Notes: generated by a model from the sequence alone, not told the origin. DNA of 15,428 nucleotides from Syntrophaceae bacterium UBA4810 (GCA_002402545.1 DHGA01000087.1:600-16027), one strand, 5' to 3'; shown: positions 1 through 7,540, counted from the stretch's first letter. Translations and numbers: made by a program.

Positions 1-1538
1 AGCTCGGCCGGGTCCAGATCGAACCAGGCCTCGATGCCGCGCTGTTCGATGCGCTGGGCGACCGCTTCGATCAACTCCGGCGTGCGCGGGTGCAGCTCGC
101 CGCTGCTGCGGTGCACGAACAGCGCGATCGGCACGCCCCACACGCGCTGGCGCGAGATGCACCAGTCGGGGCGATTTTCCACCATGCCATAAATGCGGTC
201 ACGTCCCCAGGCGGGAATCCACTGAACTTCATTGATGGCGGCGAGCGCCTTTTTGCGTAGATTATTTTTCTCCATCGAGATAAACCACTGTTCGGTCGAG
301 CGGAAAATAATGGGCTGTTTGCAGCGCCAGCAGTGCGGATAAGAATGCTGCATAGGTAAATGCCCCAGGAGCGCGCCCACTTCTTTCAGTTTTTTGATGA
401 CATTGTCATTGGCGTCGAAGACAAACTGGCCGGCGAAATGCTCGACATCTTCCGTAAACTTTCCCGCGTCATCCACGGGCGCGTAATTTTCCAGGCCGTA
501 TTTCAAGCCGATTTCATAGTCTTCCTGGCCGTGGCCGGGAGCGATGTGCACGCAGCCGGTGCCCGCTTCCAGCGTGACAAAAGGCGCCAGAATCAAAACG
601 CTGTATCTTTTCACCAGCGGGTGAACGCATTTTTGCCCTTCCACCAAGGCGCCTTTGAATTCATCCATAATTTCATAATTTTTATTTTTATAACCGAAAG
701 CATCCAGACAATAATCAAGCATGTCTTTGGCAACAATCAGCACTTCGCCGTCAATTTTCACCGCGGAGTAAATGAAATCATCTTTCAGCGCGATGGCCAG
801 ATTGGCGGGAATTGTCCAGGGAGTTGTTGTCCAGATGACGAAGTTAACTTTCTGCCCGGCCAGTTTCGGCAGAACCTTGGCGATATCGGAGGTCACGGAG
901 AATTTTACATAGATGGACGGAGTTTGATGATCCGCGTATTCGACTTCCGCTTCCGCCAGCGCCGTTTTGCACGACGCGCACCAGTAAACCGGCTTTTTGC
1001 CTTTATAAACGCTGCCGTTGAGATAGAGCTTGCCGAATTCGGCGATGGTCGCCGCCTCGTAAGGATAGGCCATGGTCAGATAAGGATTTTCCCATTCTCC
1101 GAAAACTCCGAGTCTTTTAAACTGATCGCGCTGAATGCTGACGTATTTTTCAGCGTAGACACGGCAGGCGCGGCGTTTGTCCGTCTGCGACATGGTCAAT
1201 TTTTTGGATCCCAGTTCCTTATCCACCTGATGTTCGATAGGCAGGCCGTGGCAATCCCAGCCCGGCACGTAAACACCGTCGAAACCGGTCATGTTTTTAG
1301 CTTTAATGACGATGTCTTTTAAAATCTTATTGAGCGCCGTTCCCAGGTGAATGCTGCCGTTGGCATACGGCGGGCCATCGTGCAGAATAAAAGGTTTGGC
1401 GCCACCAAGATTTTTGCGAATCATTTTATAAATTCCTGTTTCTTCCCAGGTTTTAAGCATTTCCGGCTCGCGCTGCGCCAGATTCGCTTTCATCGGAAAA
1501 TCCGTTTGGGGAAGATTCAGGCTTTTCTTGTAATCCAT
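1..1538 (-). CDS. ileS: Isoleucyl-tRNA synthetase, N-terminal part (cut by the left window edge)
   Basis: IleS charges tRNA-Ile with isoleucine in the cytoplasm and edits mischarged valine. I translated the reverse strand from the ATG at 1538, preceded by AAGGAGCAATAA. It reads without a stop to the window edge, giving 512 residues of a family usually near 930. Visible are DGPPYANGSIHLGT (HIGH-type motif, here HLGT at residues 64-67), GWDCHGLPIEHQV near 100, and the editing-domain signature GTGCVHIAPGHG near 326-337. ENRPDWCISRQR begins at residue 454. The KMSKS loop lies outside the window. HLGT for HIGH is, as far as I recall, a common variant. From about residue 454 (bases 1-180) the GC content jumps to 70% and the protein reads more like a proteobacterial E. 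coli-type IleS; see findings. The identity is certain; the continuity of the last ~60 residues is not. Confidence 0.95.
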   Translation of the reverse strand, partial: MDYKKSLNLPQTDFPMKANLAQREPEMLKTWEETGIYKMIRKNLGGAKPFILHDGPPYANGSIHLGTALNKILKDIVIKAKNMTGFDGVYVPGWDCHGLPIEHQVDKELGSKKLTMSQTDKRRACRVYAEKYVSIQRDQFKRLGVFGEWENPYLTMAYPYEAATIAEFGKLYLNGSVYKGKKPVYWCASCKTALAEAEVEYADHQTPSIYVKFSVTSDIAKVLPKLAGQKVNFVIWTTTPWTIPANLAIALKDDFIYSAVKIDGEVLIVAKDMLDYCLDAFGYKNKNYEIMDEFKGALVEGQKCVHPLVKRYSVLILAPFVTLEAGTGCVHIAPGHGQEDYEIGLKYGLENYAPVDDAGKFTEDVEHFAGQFVFDANDNVIKKLKEVGALLGHLPMQHSYPHCWRCKQPIIFRSTEQWFISMEKNNLRKKALAAINEVQWIPAWGRDRIYGMVENRPDWCISRQRVWGVPIALFVHRSSGELHPRTPELIEAVAQRIEQRGIEAWFDLDPAE

Positions 1539-1566
1539 TTATTGCTCCTTGTGCTGCAAAAAAATA

Positions 1567-1579
1567 GCGGTCAGACCGC
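1567..1579. promoter_or_regulatory. Perfect dyad in the ileS leader
   Basis: GCGGTC-A-GACCGC is a perfect inverted repeat with 6-base arms and a 1-base centre. It lies just downstream of the ileS -10 box, about where transcription should begin. This is a typical place for a repressor operator, but no regulator is identified and the dyad may be chance. Confidence 0.3.
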
Positions 1580-1583
1580 GAAA

Positions 1584-1589
1584 ATTATA
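1584..1589 (-). promoter_or_regulatory. -10 box of ileS
   Basis: A perfect TATAAT reads on the minus strand, 46 bases upstream of the ileS ATG. No good -35 hexamer sits at 16-18 bases; the best is AGTGCA at 17. The promoter call rests on the -10 box and its position. Confidence 0.5.
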
Positions 1590-1719
1590 CGTTTTTTTCG
1601 TGGCAGTGCACTATCACACAATTATTGCACTTTCAAGTAAAGTCTATAACACTTAACCTCAATAATTTCTTGACAAATTTGTTGCTGTTGTCTTCCGAAT
1701 GAAGGCGGCTCACCCAGAC

Positions 1720-1748
1720 TTGACTTTCCGGGGCGCGATATATATAAA
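1720..1748 (+). promoter_or_regulatory. Promoter of htpX
   Basis: TTGACT (1720-1725), a 17-base spacer and TATAAA (1743-1748) form a near-consensus housekeeping promoter on the htpX strand. Transcription would start near 1755, leaving a leader of roughly 57 bases. The spacer contains a GC-rich patch (CCGGGGCGCG) just before the TA-rich box. That is loosely reminiscent of heat-shock sigma promoters but not a clear match. Confidence 0.6.
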
Positions 1749-1811
1749 TAAAAAATTGGTTTTTTCAAAAAAATTAAAAATGTTAATTGACTTGGGAGGG
1801 TTTGTATAAAA

Positions 1812-2702
1812 ATGAAAAGAATTATGCTGTTTCTTTTAACTAATATTGCTGTGATTTTTATTCTCAGCATCGTTTTACGCCTTTTGGGGGTAGACCGCAT
1901 CCTCGATGAAAGCGGCACTAACTTGAACATGTATAATCTGCTGATTTTTGCCGCGGTTTTCGGTATGGGCGGCGCGCTGATTTCCCTGATGATATCCAAA
2001 TGGATGGCCAAGCGACTGACGGGAGCGAAAGTAATCACCAGCCCCAGAAGTTCCACGGAAATCTGGCTGGTGGATACGGTAAAAAAGCAGGCGTCAATGG
2101 CGGGTATCGGCATGCCGGAAGTGGCGATTTTTGATTCGGCTGCGCCCAATGCCTTTGCTACCGGCATGAACAAAAATAAAGCCCTGGTTGCCGTAAGTTC
2201 CGGTCTTCTGCGCGCGATGAACCAGCAAGAGGTGGAAGCGGTTTTAGGCCATGAAATAAGCCATGTCGCCAACGGCGATATGATCACGCTTACTCTGATT
2301 CAGGGCGTGGTTAATACATTTGTGATTTTCTTTTCCCGCGTGGCCGGGCATTTTGTGGACAGAGTTATTCTTAAAAACGAAAGAGGGCATGGCCTCGGCT
2401 TTTTCCTAACGACAATAATCGCGCAGATTGTCTTCGGTATCCTGGCTAGCATCATTGTTTTGTGGTTCAGCAGGCAGAGAGAATATAAGGCGGATGCAGG
2501 CGGCGCCAAGCTTGCCGGAACGCCCAGTATGATCGCGGCGCTGGAAAAGTTAAAAGCGGGTGTTGCTCAGCCCCTGCCGGATCAGATATCCGCTTTTGGT
2601 ATCAACGGCAAGCCTTCCAAGCACGGGCTGAAACTTTTGTTTATGAGCCATCCGCCTCTGGATGACCGCATCGAAGCGCTGAAAAAGTTGACTTACCGAT
2701 AA
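1812..2702 (+). CDS. htpX: HtpX membrane zinc metalloprotease
   Basis: HtpX is an inner-membrane M48-family peptidase that degrades damaged membrane proteins alongside FtsH. The 296-residue length matches the family (about 290). Two N-terminal hydrophobic segments occupy roughly residues 4-24 and 40-62. The zinc-binding HEISH is at 147-151, the third ligand is expected to be E224 in RQREYKADAGG, and two further hydrophobic stretches lie around 160-180 and 198-218. The C-terminal SHPPLDDRI motif is also typical. GGGAGG at 1795-1800 precedes the ATG with slightly long spacing. The gene has its own promoter and terminator, so it appears monocistronic, divergent from ileS. In many bacteria htpX responds to envelope or heat stress; nothing here proves that control. 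Confidence 0.95.
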   Translation: MKRIMLFLLTNIAVIFILSIVLRLLGVDRILDESGTNLNMYNLLIFAAVFGMGGALISLMISKWMAKRLTGAKVITSPRSSTEIWLVDTVKKQASMAGIGMPEVAIFDSAAPNAFATGMNKNKALVAVSSGLLRAMNQQEVEAVLGHEISHVANGDMITLTLIQGVVNTFVIFFSRVAGHFVDRVILKNERGHGLGFFLTTIIAQIVFGILASIIVLWFSRQREYKADAGGAKLAGTPSMIAALEKLKAGVAQPLPDQISAFGINGKPSKHGLKLLFMSHPPLDDRIEALKKLTYR

Positions 2703-2728
2703 AGGCAAACTAATATTACATTGATCTC

Positions 2729-2774
2729 AGCCGGTTTCGCACAAGGCTTTGTGCGAAACCGGCTTCTTTTTTTA
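2729..2774 (+). terminator. Strong intrinsic terminator of htpX
   Basis: A perfect 16-base stem (AGCCGGTTTCGCACAA at 2729-2744 with its complement at 2749-2764) closes a GGCT loop and is followed by TTC and a run of T. It starts 26 bases after the htpX stop and should stop readthrough into the dedA-like gene. Confidence 0.93.
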
Positions 2775-2887
2775 AAAAAAGATTGTTTCCAAAATCAGTT
2801 GAATATGCGGATAAATTACAATATAGAAGCGAAGCGCTATATGGTAATGCGCAACATGCAACAAACAGAGCTTCTGAAATTTGATTT

Positions 2888-2893
2888 TATAAT
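2888..2893 (+). promoter_or_regulatory. Possible -10 box for the DedA-family gene
   Basis: A perfect TATAAT lies 20 bases before the ATG of the DedA-family gene and after the htpX terminator, so a promoter is needed about here. The -35 region is poor (ACAGAG at 17 bases), and the implied leader would be only about 14 bases. Confidence 0.4.
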
Positions 2894-2913
2894 ATATTTT
2901 TGATTGAGGATTT

Positions 2914-3555
2914 ATGATTGCAGAGATATTTTCTTCCGTTACTTCCTGGTATCTGGAACATATCAATTACGGCACCGTTGTATTATTGATGAGTATCGAG
3001 AGTTCATTTATTCCTTTTCCTTCCGAAATAATTGTGCCGCCCGCCGCGTATAAAGCCGCAGAGGGTTCGCTCAATATTTTCGGTGTGTTTTTTGCCGCCA
3101 CGGCCGGCGCGCTCATCGGCGCCACTTTTAATTATTTTTTCGCGTATTTTTTGGGAAGAAAAGTTCTTTATCGTCTGGCGGACACCCGCATCGCCCATTT
3201 TCTGCTAATTACCGAAAATACTCTGGAAAAGGCAGAAGATTATTTTATTAGATACGGCCGCAGCTCCACTTTTATCGGGCGGTTGATCCCGGCGATAAGA
3301 CAATTGATTTCGCTGCCGGCAGGATTTGCCAAAATGGATTTCAAACAGTTTTTGCTTTTCACCGCGCTGGGCTCAGGCCTTTGGAATATTATCCTTGTTT
3401 TACTAGGTTATTTTCTTTACACGCAGAAGGAACTGCTTGAAGAATATTACACGGACATTTCGATAGTCTTTCTTGTCTGTGGTGTTATCTTTTTCGGATA
3501 TATGCTTTACAGGGGATTGAAAAAAGAAAAAAATGGGGAAAATATTTTTTCATGA
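2914..3555 (+). CDS. DedA/VTT-family integral membrane protein
   Basis: DedA-family (SNARE-associated, VTT domain) proteins are inner-membrane proteins linked to flipping of undecaprenyl phosphate or phospholipids and to envelope homeostasis. The 213-residue length fits the family. Signature motifs are ESSFIPFPSE (residues 29-38), with a Pro-rich re-entrant loop VPPAA after it, and FIGRLIPAIRQLISLPAG (120-137), which carries the conserved GRxxPxxR and SxPAG. Strongly hydrophobic stretches run roughly 53-80, 145-168 and 183-199, ending in a basic tail RGLKKEK. The start is supported by GAGGA at 2906-2910. Substrate cannot be read from sequence. It may be co-transcribed with the acetyltransferase 58 bases downstream. 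The family's proposed lipid-carrier role fits loosely with the envelope glycan genes further right, but those are on the other strand. Confidence 0.9.
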   Translation: MIAEIFSSVTSWYLEHINYGTVVLLMSIESSFIPFPSEIIVPPAAYKAAEGSLNIFGVFFAATAGALIGATFNYFFAYFLGRKVLYRLADTRIAHFLLITENTLEKAEDYFIRYGRSSTFIGRLIPAIRQLISLPAGFAKMDFKQFLLFTALGSGLWNIILVLLGYFLYTQKELLEEYYTDISIVFLVCGVIFFGYMLYRGLKKEKNGENIFS

Positions 3556-3613
3556 AACCAGACGTTGATTAGCGGCACAGATTCCACGCATTTAATTAAC
3601 CATTATTTAAGCA

Positions 3614-4048
3614 ATGAATTCATACCCAAAGCATAAAATCATCGACGATGTGGGACGGATGGATTTTGCCCGTGTGACCGAAATGCTCAAGGATGCTTAT
3701 TGGAGCAAGGGTATTGGTATTGAAGAAGTAAAGCAGGGCGCGTATAATTCAGCTCTTGTTTTCGGAGCGTTCACGCCTGACAAACTACAAATCGGTTACT
3801 CGCGTATGATTTCAGATAAAACCCGCTTTGCCTATCTTCTTGATGTTTATGTTGATGAAAATTTCCGCGGGCAGGGTATCGGGCGGGCGATGATTGATTT
3901 TGTTTTGCGTCATCCAATATTGAAAGATGTTTACCAGTGGGTGTTAATTACCATGGATGCCCACGGTCTTTGCAATAATTTCGGTTTCAAGTCGCTGGAA
4001 TTTCCCGAAAGACGGATGGAAATACGCACTCCCTGTGTACGGAGGTAA
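3614..4048 (+). CDS. GNAT-family N-acetyltransferase
   Basis: This is a single-domain, 144-residue GNAT protein expected to transfer an acetyl group from acetyl-CoA to an amine; the substrate is unknown. The acetyl-CoA binding motif A is visible as VDENFRGQGIGRAMIDFVL, with the R/QxxGxG/A core at R85-G90. The YWSKG segment near 29-33, LDVYVD on the preceding strand and the late DAHGLCNNFGF segment (115-125) belong to the small GNAT subfamily that usually carries AYWAKG- and DAHGLY-like motifs. The ATG at 3614 has no convincing Shine-Dalgarno, but the N terminus aligns in length with that subfamily; the next in-frame ATG is at 3659. It follows the DedA-family gene by 58 bases with no terminator between, so co-transcription is plausible. 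Confidence 0.85.
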   Translation: MNSYPKHKIIDDVGRMDFARVTEMLKDAYWSKGIGIEEVKQGAYNSALVFGAFTPDKLQIGYSRMISDKTRFAYLLDVYVDENFRGQGIGRAMIDFVLRHPILKDVYQWVLITMDAHGLCNNFGFKSLEFPERRMEIRTPCVRR

Positions 4049-4161
4049 AAAGCGAATATATTTTTTTCTTCCTGCAATATTATTTTTCTAATTTTTCCTG
4101 TCTATCAACACTTCAATCTGTAATAAGCGCTATTCCCTCCATATTTTGTGGTCAAAATTCT

Positions 4162-4190
4162 TTGACATACAAGAGAGTGTTTGTCTTAAT
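4162..4190 (+). promoter_or_regulatory. Orphan promoter-like sequence between convergent genes
   Basis: TTGACA (4162-4167), 17 bases and CTTAAT (4185-4190) match the housekeeping consensus at 6/6 and 4/6. No plus-strand gene follows. Transcription would run antisense into the 3' end of the PAP2 phosphatase gene. The flanking interval is AT-rich, so chance occurrence is quite possible. Confidence 0.3.
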
Positions 4191-4253
4191 TTAACCATAA
4201 ACAAGAGCTGTTTTATTAAATAACTTAGACTAGAGTTTAAATAAATAGCTGCT

Positions 4254-4883
4254 TCATTTTCCATCATTTTCCCGTAGAACAATCTTTTTTTGATTAAAAT
4301 AATATTTCACGACGACTGCAGCTATAATACCCACACCCGCCCCGCCGATGACGTCGCCTAAAAAATGAGATGTTATTATTACTCTGCTCATGCCTATTAT
4401 TAAAGCCGTAATAAATACAGGAATGCATAAACGCGGAAATAACATGCTGATAGCCGTGGCAATGCAAAATACTACCGATGTATGGCCTGATGGAAATGAG
4501 GTCAACTCATAACCTACGCCAAAAAAACTAAATCCATAAAGATCATGATTAAATAAATTTTTAGGCCTGTGCCTTCCGGCAAGCCATTTAATTGCCGTAT
4601 TAACAATACCCGTCGTAATCAACGAAAAAAGAATATAAATAACTCGCCTGGTGAATAATTTGTTTTTCATTATAAAATAAACAATTATAAAGGCAATAAT
4701 TAATAATCCATAATACCATTTAGCATCACCCCATACGGTTATAATTTGCGCGATATCACGCACCGTGCCACTCAATTCTTTTTTGCAATAGTAGGCAATG
4801 GCTATATCCCAATGAAAATAAGAAATAATTATTATCATCAACCAAAATAATATGGCAAATAATATTACTGCCTTTTTATTCAA
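4254..4883 (-). CDS. PAP2-superfamily membrane phosphatase
   Basis: PAP2 (type 2 phosphatidic acid phosphatase) enzymes remove phosphate from lipids at the outer face of the inner membrane. Relatives act on undecaprenyl pyrophosphate, phosphatidylglycerophosphate or lipid A. All three catalytic motifs are present: KWLAGRHRP (KX6RP), SFPSGHTS (PSGH) and SRVIITSHFLGD (SRX5HX3D). About six hydrophobic segments are visible. I prefer the TTG start at 4883: GGGGGA at 4896-4891 lies 7 bases upstream, the overlap with the preceding stop is only 8 bases, and the product then starts right before the first membrane helix (209 residues). In-frame ATGs at 4898 and 4916 would add 5 or 11 residues but lack a good ribosome site. 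It is the last gene of the glycan operon, which suggests a role in recycling or trimming the lipid carrier or lipid A, but the exact substrate is unknown. Confidence 0.9.
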   Translation of the reverse strand: MNKKAVILFAILFWLMIIIISYFHWDIAIAYYCKKELSGTVRDIAQIITVWGDAKWYYGLLIIAFIIVYFIMKNKLFTRRVIYILFSLITTGIVNTAIKWLAGRHRPKNLFNHDLYGFSFFGVGYELTSFPSGHTSVVFCIATAISMLFPRLCIPVFITALIIGMSRVIITSHFLGDVIGGAGVGIIAAVVVKYYFNQKKIVLRENDGK

Positions 4884-6324
4884 TACTGAATCCCCCATAA
4901 TTTCTGCACCAGACATATTTGACTACGTCGACTTTTGAACCATTTAATTCTATTTCCAGTTCTTCCGCGTTTTCCACTCTTTCGCAGCTAAGACGCTTTA
5001 AGGCATCTAACTTATTAAAATGAGTATTTATTATTAATAGGTCCATCCCCATAGGCAGTTTTTTTTCCCATATATCAAATTGATCTTTTCGGGAATCAAT
5101 CACAAACACTTTATTATCATAGGGGATAGTGTAATATATTGTTCTGCTGCCCATCGTCCAGTTGGTCACAGCAATTGCTTTTTCAGAATTATTTTCATCA
5201 TTTTTCAATATTGCATCTGCTTTTTTACTAATTTCCTGAAAGCCATAAATATCCCTAAACGGAGATTTATAGTCTGGATATTTGATAAATTTTCCAATTA
5301 GTTCTGTGTATGCCAACAACAGCAACAATAAACTTAATCCAACGGCAAAATAAAAATAATTATTTCTCCATTTTTTCTTAGATATTAACAGTGCATAGCA
5401 TCCTAACGGAATAAAAAGTAAATAAAATATTGCCGGCCAGTGAGGAAGCGCTCTTTGGGAAAAAGATGTTAAAAGAAAAAACCCGATTATCGTTCCCCCG
5501 AATAAAACAGATAATCTTAGATAATCTTCTCGTGATCTCATAAATTTAATAAATCCGTAAAGAGCTGCTAAAAACAGTAATGGGCTATAGGTTCCGAACT
5601 GCGCGGCAAGAGACACAGTAAAATATTTCAAGCTTTTCGTAAAAGAGCCAAATACTCGTGCTCCCTGATAGCGGAAACTAGAAAAATCATGTTCAATGTT
5701 CCATACAATCACCGGTGTAACCAAAACTAAAGCTATTAACGCGGCAACTGCCATTTCTTTCGAAAATACTATATCGTATCTTTTATTAAGCAGAAAATAA
5801 GCTATAAGCGGCGGTACCAGTAATATGGCAGTATATTTTGCCAATCCCATAAACCCAAGCAAAATCCCCAGATAAATGAAATCAATAAATCTTTTTTCAT
5901 AGTTAATTTTTTCCGCAATAAAAATAAGAAGGAAAACAAAAAGCAACAATAACGAATCGGGCAGAAGCATGAGCCCTAAAACATTAAACATAAAAGAACA
6001 ATTCAGCGCTAAAACAGTCAACCACGAAAGGCGTACTGATTTTGATATGTGCAGCATAAATAAATAAGCACAATATGAAGTAGCGGCAAATATCAGTATC
6101 GCGGGTAGCCTAGCCAGAAATTCATTCGTGCCAAAAGTATAAAAAAAGATCGCGTGCACCCAACCGACCAAGGGAGGGTGATCAAGATAACTCCAGTCAA
6201 GGTACTTTGCGTACAAAACATAATGCGCTTCATCAACGCCCAAACCAAAATGTGGCGCAACAATAAGGCGAATAAGGGCAAAAAAACCGATGATTATAAA
6301 TATTTCTTTATTTCGTCTGAGCAT
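4876..6324 (-). CDS. GT39/ArnT-type membrane glycosyltransferase
   Basis: This 482-residue polytopic protein belongs to the GT-C fold glycosyltransferases of the PMT/ArnT type. These use polyprenyl-phosphate-linked sugars to glycosylate lipid A, glycans or proteins on the periplasmic side. The first periplasmic loop carries the expected acidic motif GVDEAHYVLYAKYLDWSY (D31, E32) followed by LDHPPLVGW (48-55), then a later LLPDSLLLLF segment. Around ten hydrophobic helices fill residues 8-350, and a soluble C-terminal region of about 120 residues follows. Length is a little below ArnT (about 550). Its start overlaps the end of the GT9 gene by 17 bases and its stop overlaps the PAP2 gene, so all three are likely translated from one mRNA. 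The transferred sugar and acceptor cannot be read from sequence. Composition is AT-rich compared with the flanking genes. Confidence 0.88.
   Translation of the reverse strand: MLRRNKEIFIIIGFFALIRLIVAPHFGLGVDEAHYVLYAKYLDWSYLDHPPLVGWVHAIFFYTFGTNEFLARLPAILIFAATSYCAYLFMLHISKSVRLSWLTVLALNCSFMFNVLGLMLLPDSLLLLFVFLLIFIAEKINYEKRFIDFIYLGILLGFMGLAKYTAILLVPPLIAYFLLNKRYDIVFSKEMAVAALIALVLVTPVIVWNIEHDFSSFRYQGARVFGSFTKSLKYFTVSLAAQFGTYSPLLFLAALYGFIKFMRSREDYLRLSVLFGGTIIGFFLLTSFSQRALPHWPAIFYLLFIPLGCYALLISKKKWRNNYFYFAVGLSLLLLLLAYTELIGKFIKYPDYKSPFRDIYGFQEISKKADAILKNDENNSEKAIAVTNWTMGSRTIYYTIPYDNKVFVIDSRKDQFDIWEKKLPMGMDLLIINTHFNKLDALKRLSCERVENAEELEIELNGSKVDVVKYVWCRNYGGFSIE
4891..4896 (-). promoter_or_regulatory. 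Ribosome binding site deciding the PAP2 gene start
   Basis: GGGGGA on the minus strand sits inside the end of the upstream glycosyltransferase gene, 7 bases before a TTG. The in-frame ATG at 4898 lies just upstream of this purine run and cannot use it, so the site favours the TTG start and translational coupling. Confidence 0.45.
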
Positions 6325-7540
6325 TAATTTTCTCTAATTCACCCTTAATAGCAGCAAAGACTCTTTCCGGCTTAATAATCTGTAAACAAATATTGTCCCG
6401 GCAGGCTGTTTTGCGATGATTTGATGCGCTGACGCATGGGGAACATGCTAAGCCTGCATAAATTGGTGTGCTTTTCCCCAATGATCCGTAAAGTGCCGGA
6501 GTTTCCGGCCCAAAAATAACAAATGTCGGCATATCCGTTACTGCCGCAAAATGCGGGGGACCTGAATCGTTAGTCACCATAAATTCTGAGATGCTATATA
6601 ATATGGGAAGCTGCGCGAGCGTTACTTTACCCGCAAAATTTATACATCTTTCATTATCGACATTATTTTTTAATATTTCGGCTTCCTGACGTTCACGGGG
6701 GTCACCAGTAATCAAAACAAGAGCGCTTGAGCATTCAGCAAAAATAATTTTTATCAATTGCTCAAAATATGCCTGCGGCCAGCGGCGCTGAATGAGCAGT
6801 TCGCTGGCGTTAGGATTAATTAAAATAATTTTGTTCTTTTCTGGTTTAAATATTTTATAGCAATCTTGAACTATTTCTAAAATTAATTTTTTTTCTGAAT
6901 CTGAATATTTAATCTTAGATAAAACAATTTCATCATCGGATACAAACGTTTTTGAATATGGGATTTCTTTTTTGTCGGCAAGAAGAGCGTTCACCAACGA
7001 AATAAAATTTTTGGCAATATGTATGTGTGGATTATAGATAACTTTGTGCGTTAAAAAACTTCCTCGATAAAGGCCTTCGTTAAAGTACGCATGAAAACCT
7101 ACTTTGTTAGCGGCTCCGCTGAATCCGGTTAAGAGCGCCGTAAAACGGGAAAAAAGTTCGAGATCCAGGACGGAATCAATTTTTCTTTTTCTGGCCCAAA
7201 AAAAGAATTTCAATGTATCAGTTATAAAAGTTAAAAGATGATCTTCGCGTATGGCATATATGTTTTCATCCTCAATGGTTCCCAGCAAATTCAGACTAGG
7301 TTTATTTTTTCTGAAAATCGCAAAATGAAGCTTTGCCCCTGCCGTTTTCTGCAATTTGCGCATTGCTGGATCAACAAGAATAGCGCTGCCCATTTCCGAC
7401 AATTCTATAAACAAAACATTTTTGGGTATATTTTTAGAGCGCTTTTTAAAAAGCTTAAGTACTGTTTGAAAAAATGAGCCCAAAAAACATAGAGGAACGC
7501 CAATGTAATAATCAATTTTACGCATCGTATCAACTTTCAT
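6308..7540 (-). CDS. GT9-family heptosyltransferase-like glycosyltransferase
   Basis: GT9 enzymes (WaaC, WaaF, WaaQ relatives) add heptose or related sugars to lipopolysaccharide core on the cytoplasmic face. This 410-residue protein has a hydrophobic N-terminal segment (residues 11-30) before the first Rossmann strand NVLFIELSEMG (41-51). It also has RRWP (252-255), the ITGDPRE strand end near 277-283, and the nucleotide-sugar motif NDSGPPHFA (324-332; NDSGPMH in most relatives). A cysteine cluster C366, C369, C380, C385 (CX2CX10CX4C) lies near the C terminus. Where many GT9 proteins have GD after the first strand, this one has GS (G51-S52). The start could be M1 (7540) or M6 (7525); neither has a strong Shine-Dalgarno. 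It is the first gene of the operon and has a near-consensus promoter upstream. The family call is firm; the acceptor is unknown. Confidence 0.88.
   Translation of the reverse strand: MKVDTMRKIDYYIGVPLCFLGSFFQTVLKLFKKRSKNIPKNVLFIELSEMGSAILVDPAMRKLQKTAGAKLHFAIFRKNKPSLNLLGTIEDENIYAIREDHLLTFITDTLKFFFWARKRKIDSVLDLELFSRFTALLTGFSGAANKVGFHAYFNEGLYRGSFLTHKVIYNPHIHIAKNFISLVNALLADKKEIPYSKTFVSDDEIVLSKIKYSDSEKKLILEIVQDCYKIFKPEKNKIILINPNASELLIQRRWPQAYFEQLIKIIFAECSSALVLITGDPRERQEAEILKNNVDNERCINFAGKVTLAQLPILYSISEFMVTNDSGPPHFAAVTDMPTFVIFGPETPALYGSLGKSTPIYAGLACSPCVSASNHRKTACRDNICLQIIKPERVFAAIKGELEKINAQTK

Noticed and set aside
360..1322. Plus-strand open frame of 320 codons opposite ileS
   Set aside because: It is the antisense shadow of the ileS frame, which is in frame and full of IleS motifs; the plus-strand product shows no recognisable domain.
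1622..2287. Minus-strand open frame of 221 codons opposite htpX
   Set aside because: It overlaps the clear htpX gene and its promoter on the other strand and has no ribosome site or family features.
2721..2903. Plus-strand open frame of 60 codons between htpX and the DedA-family gene
   Set aside because: It begins within the htpX terminator hairpin region and has no start signals.
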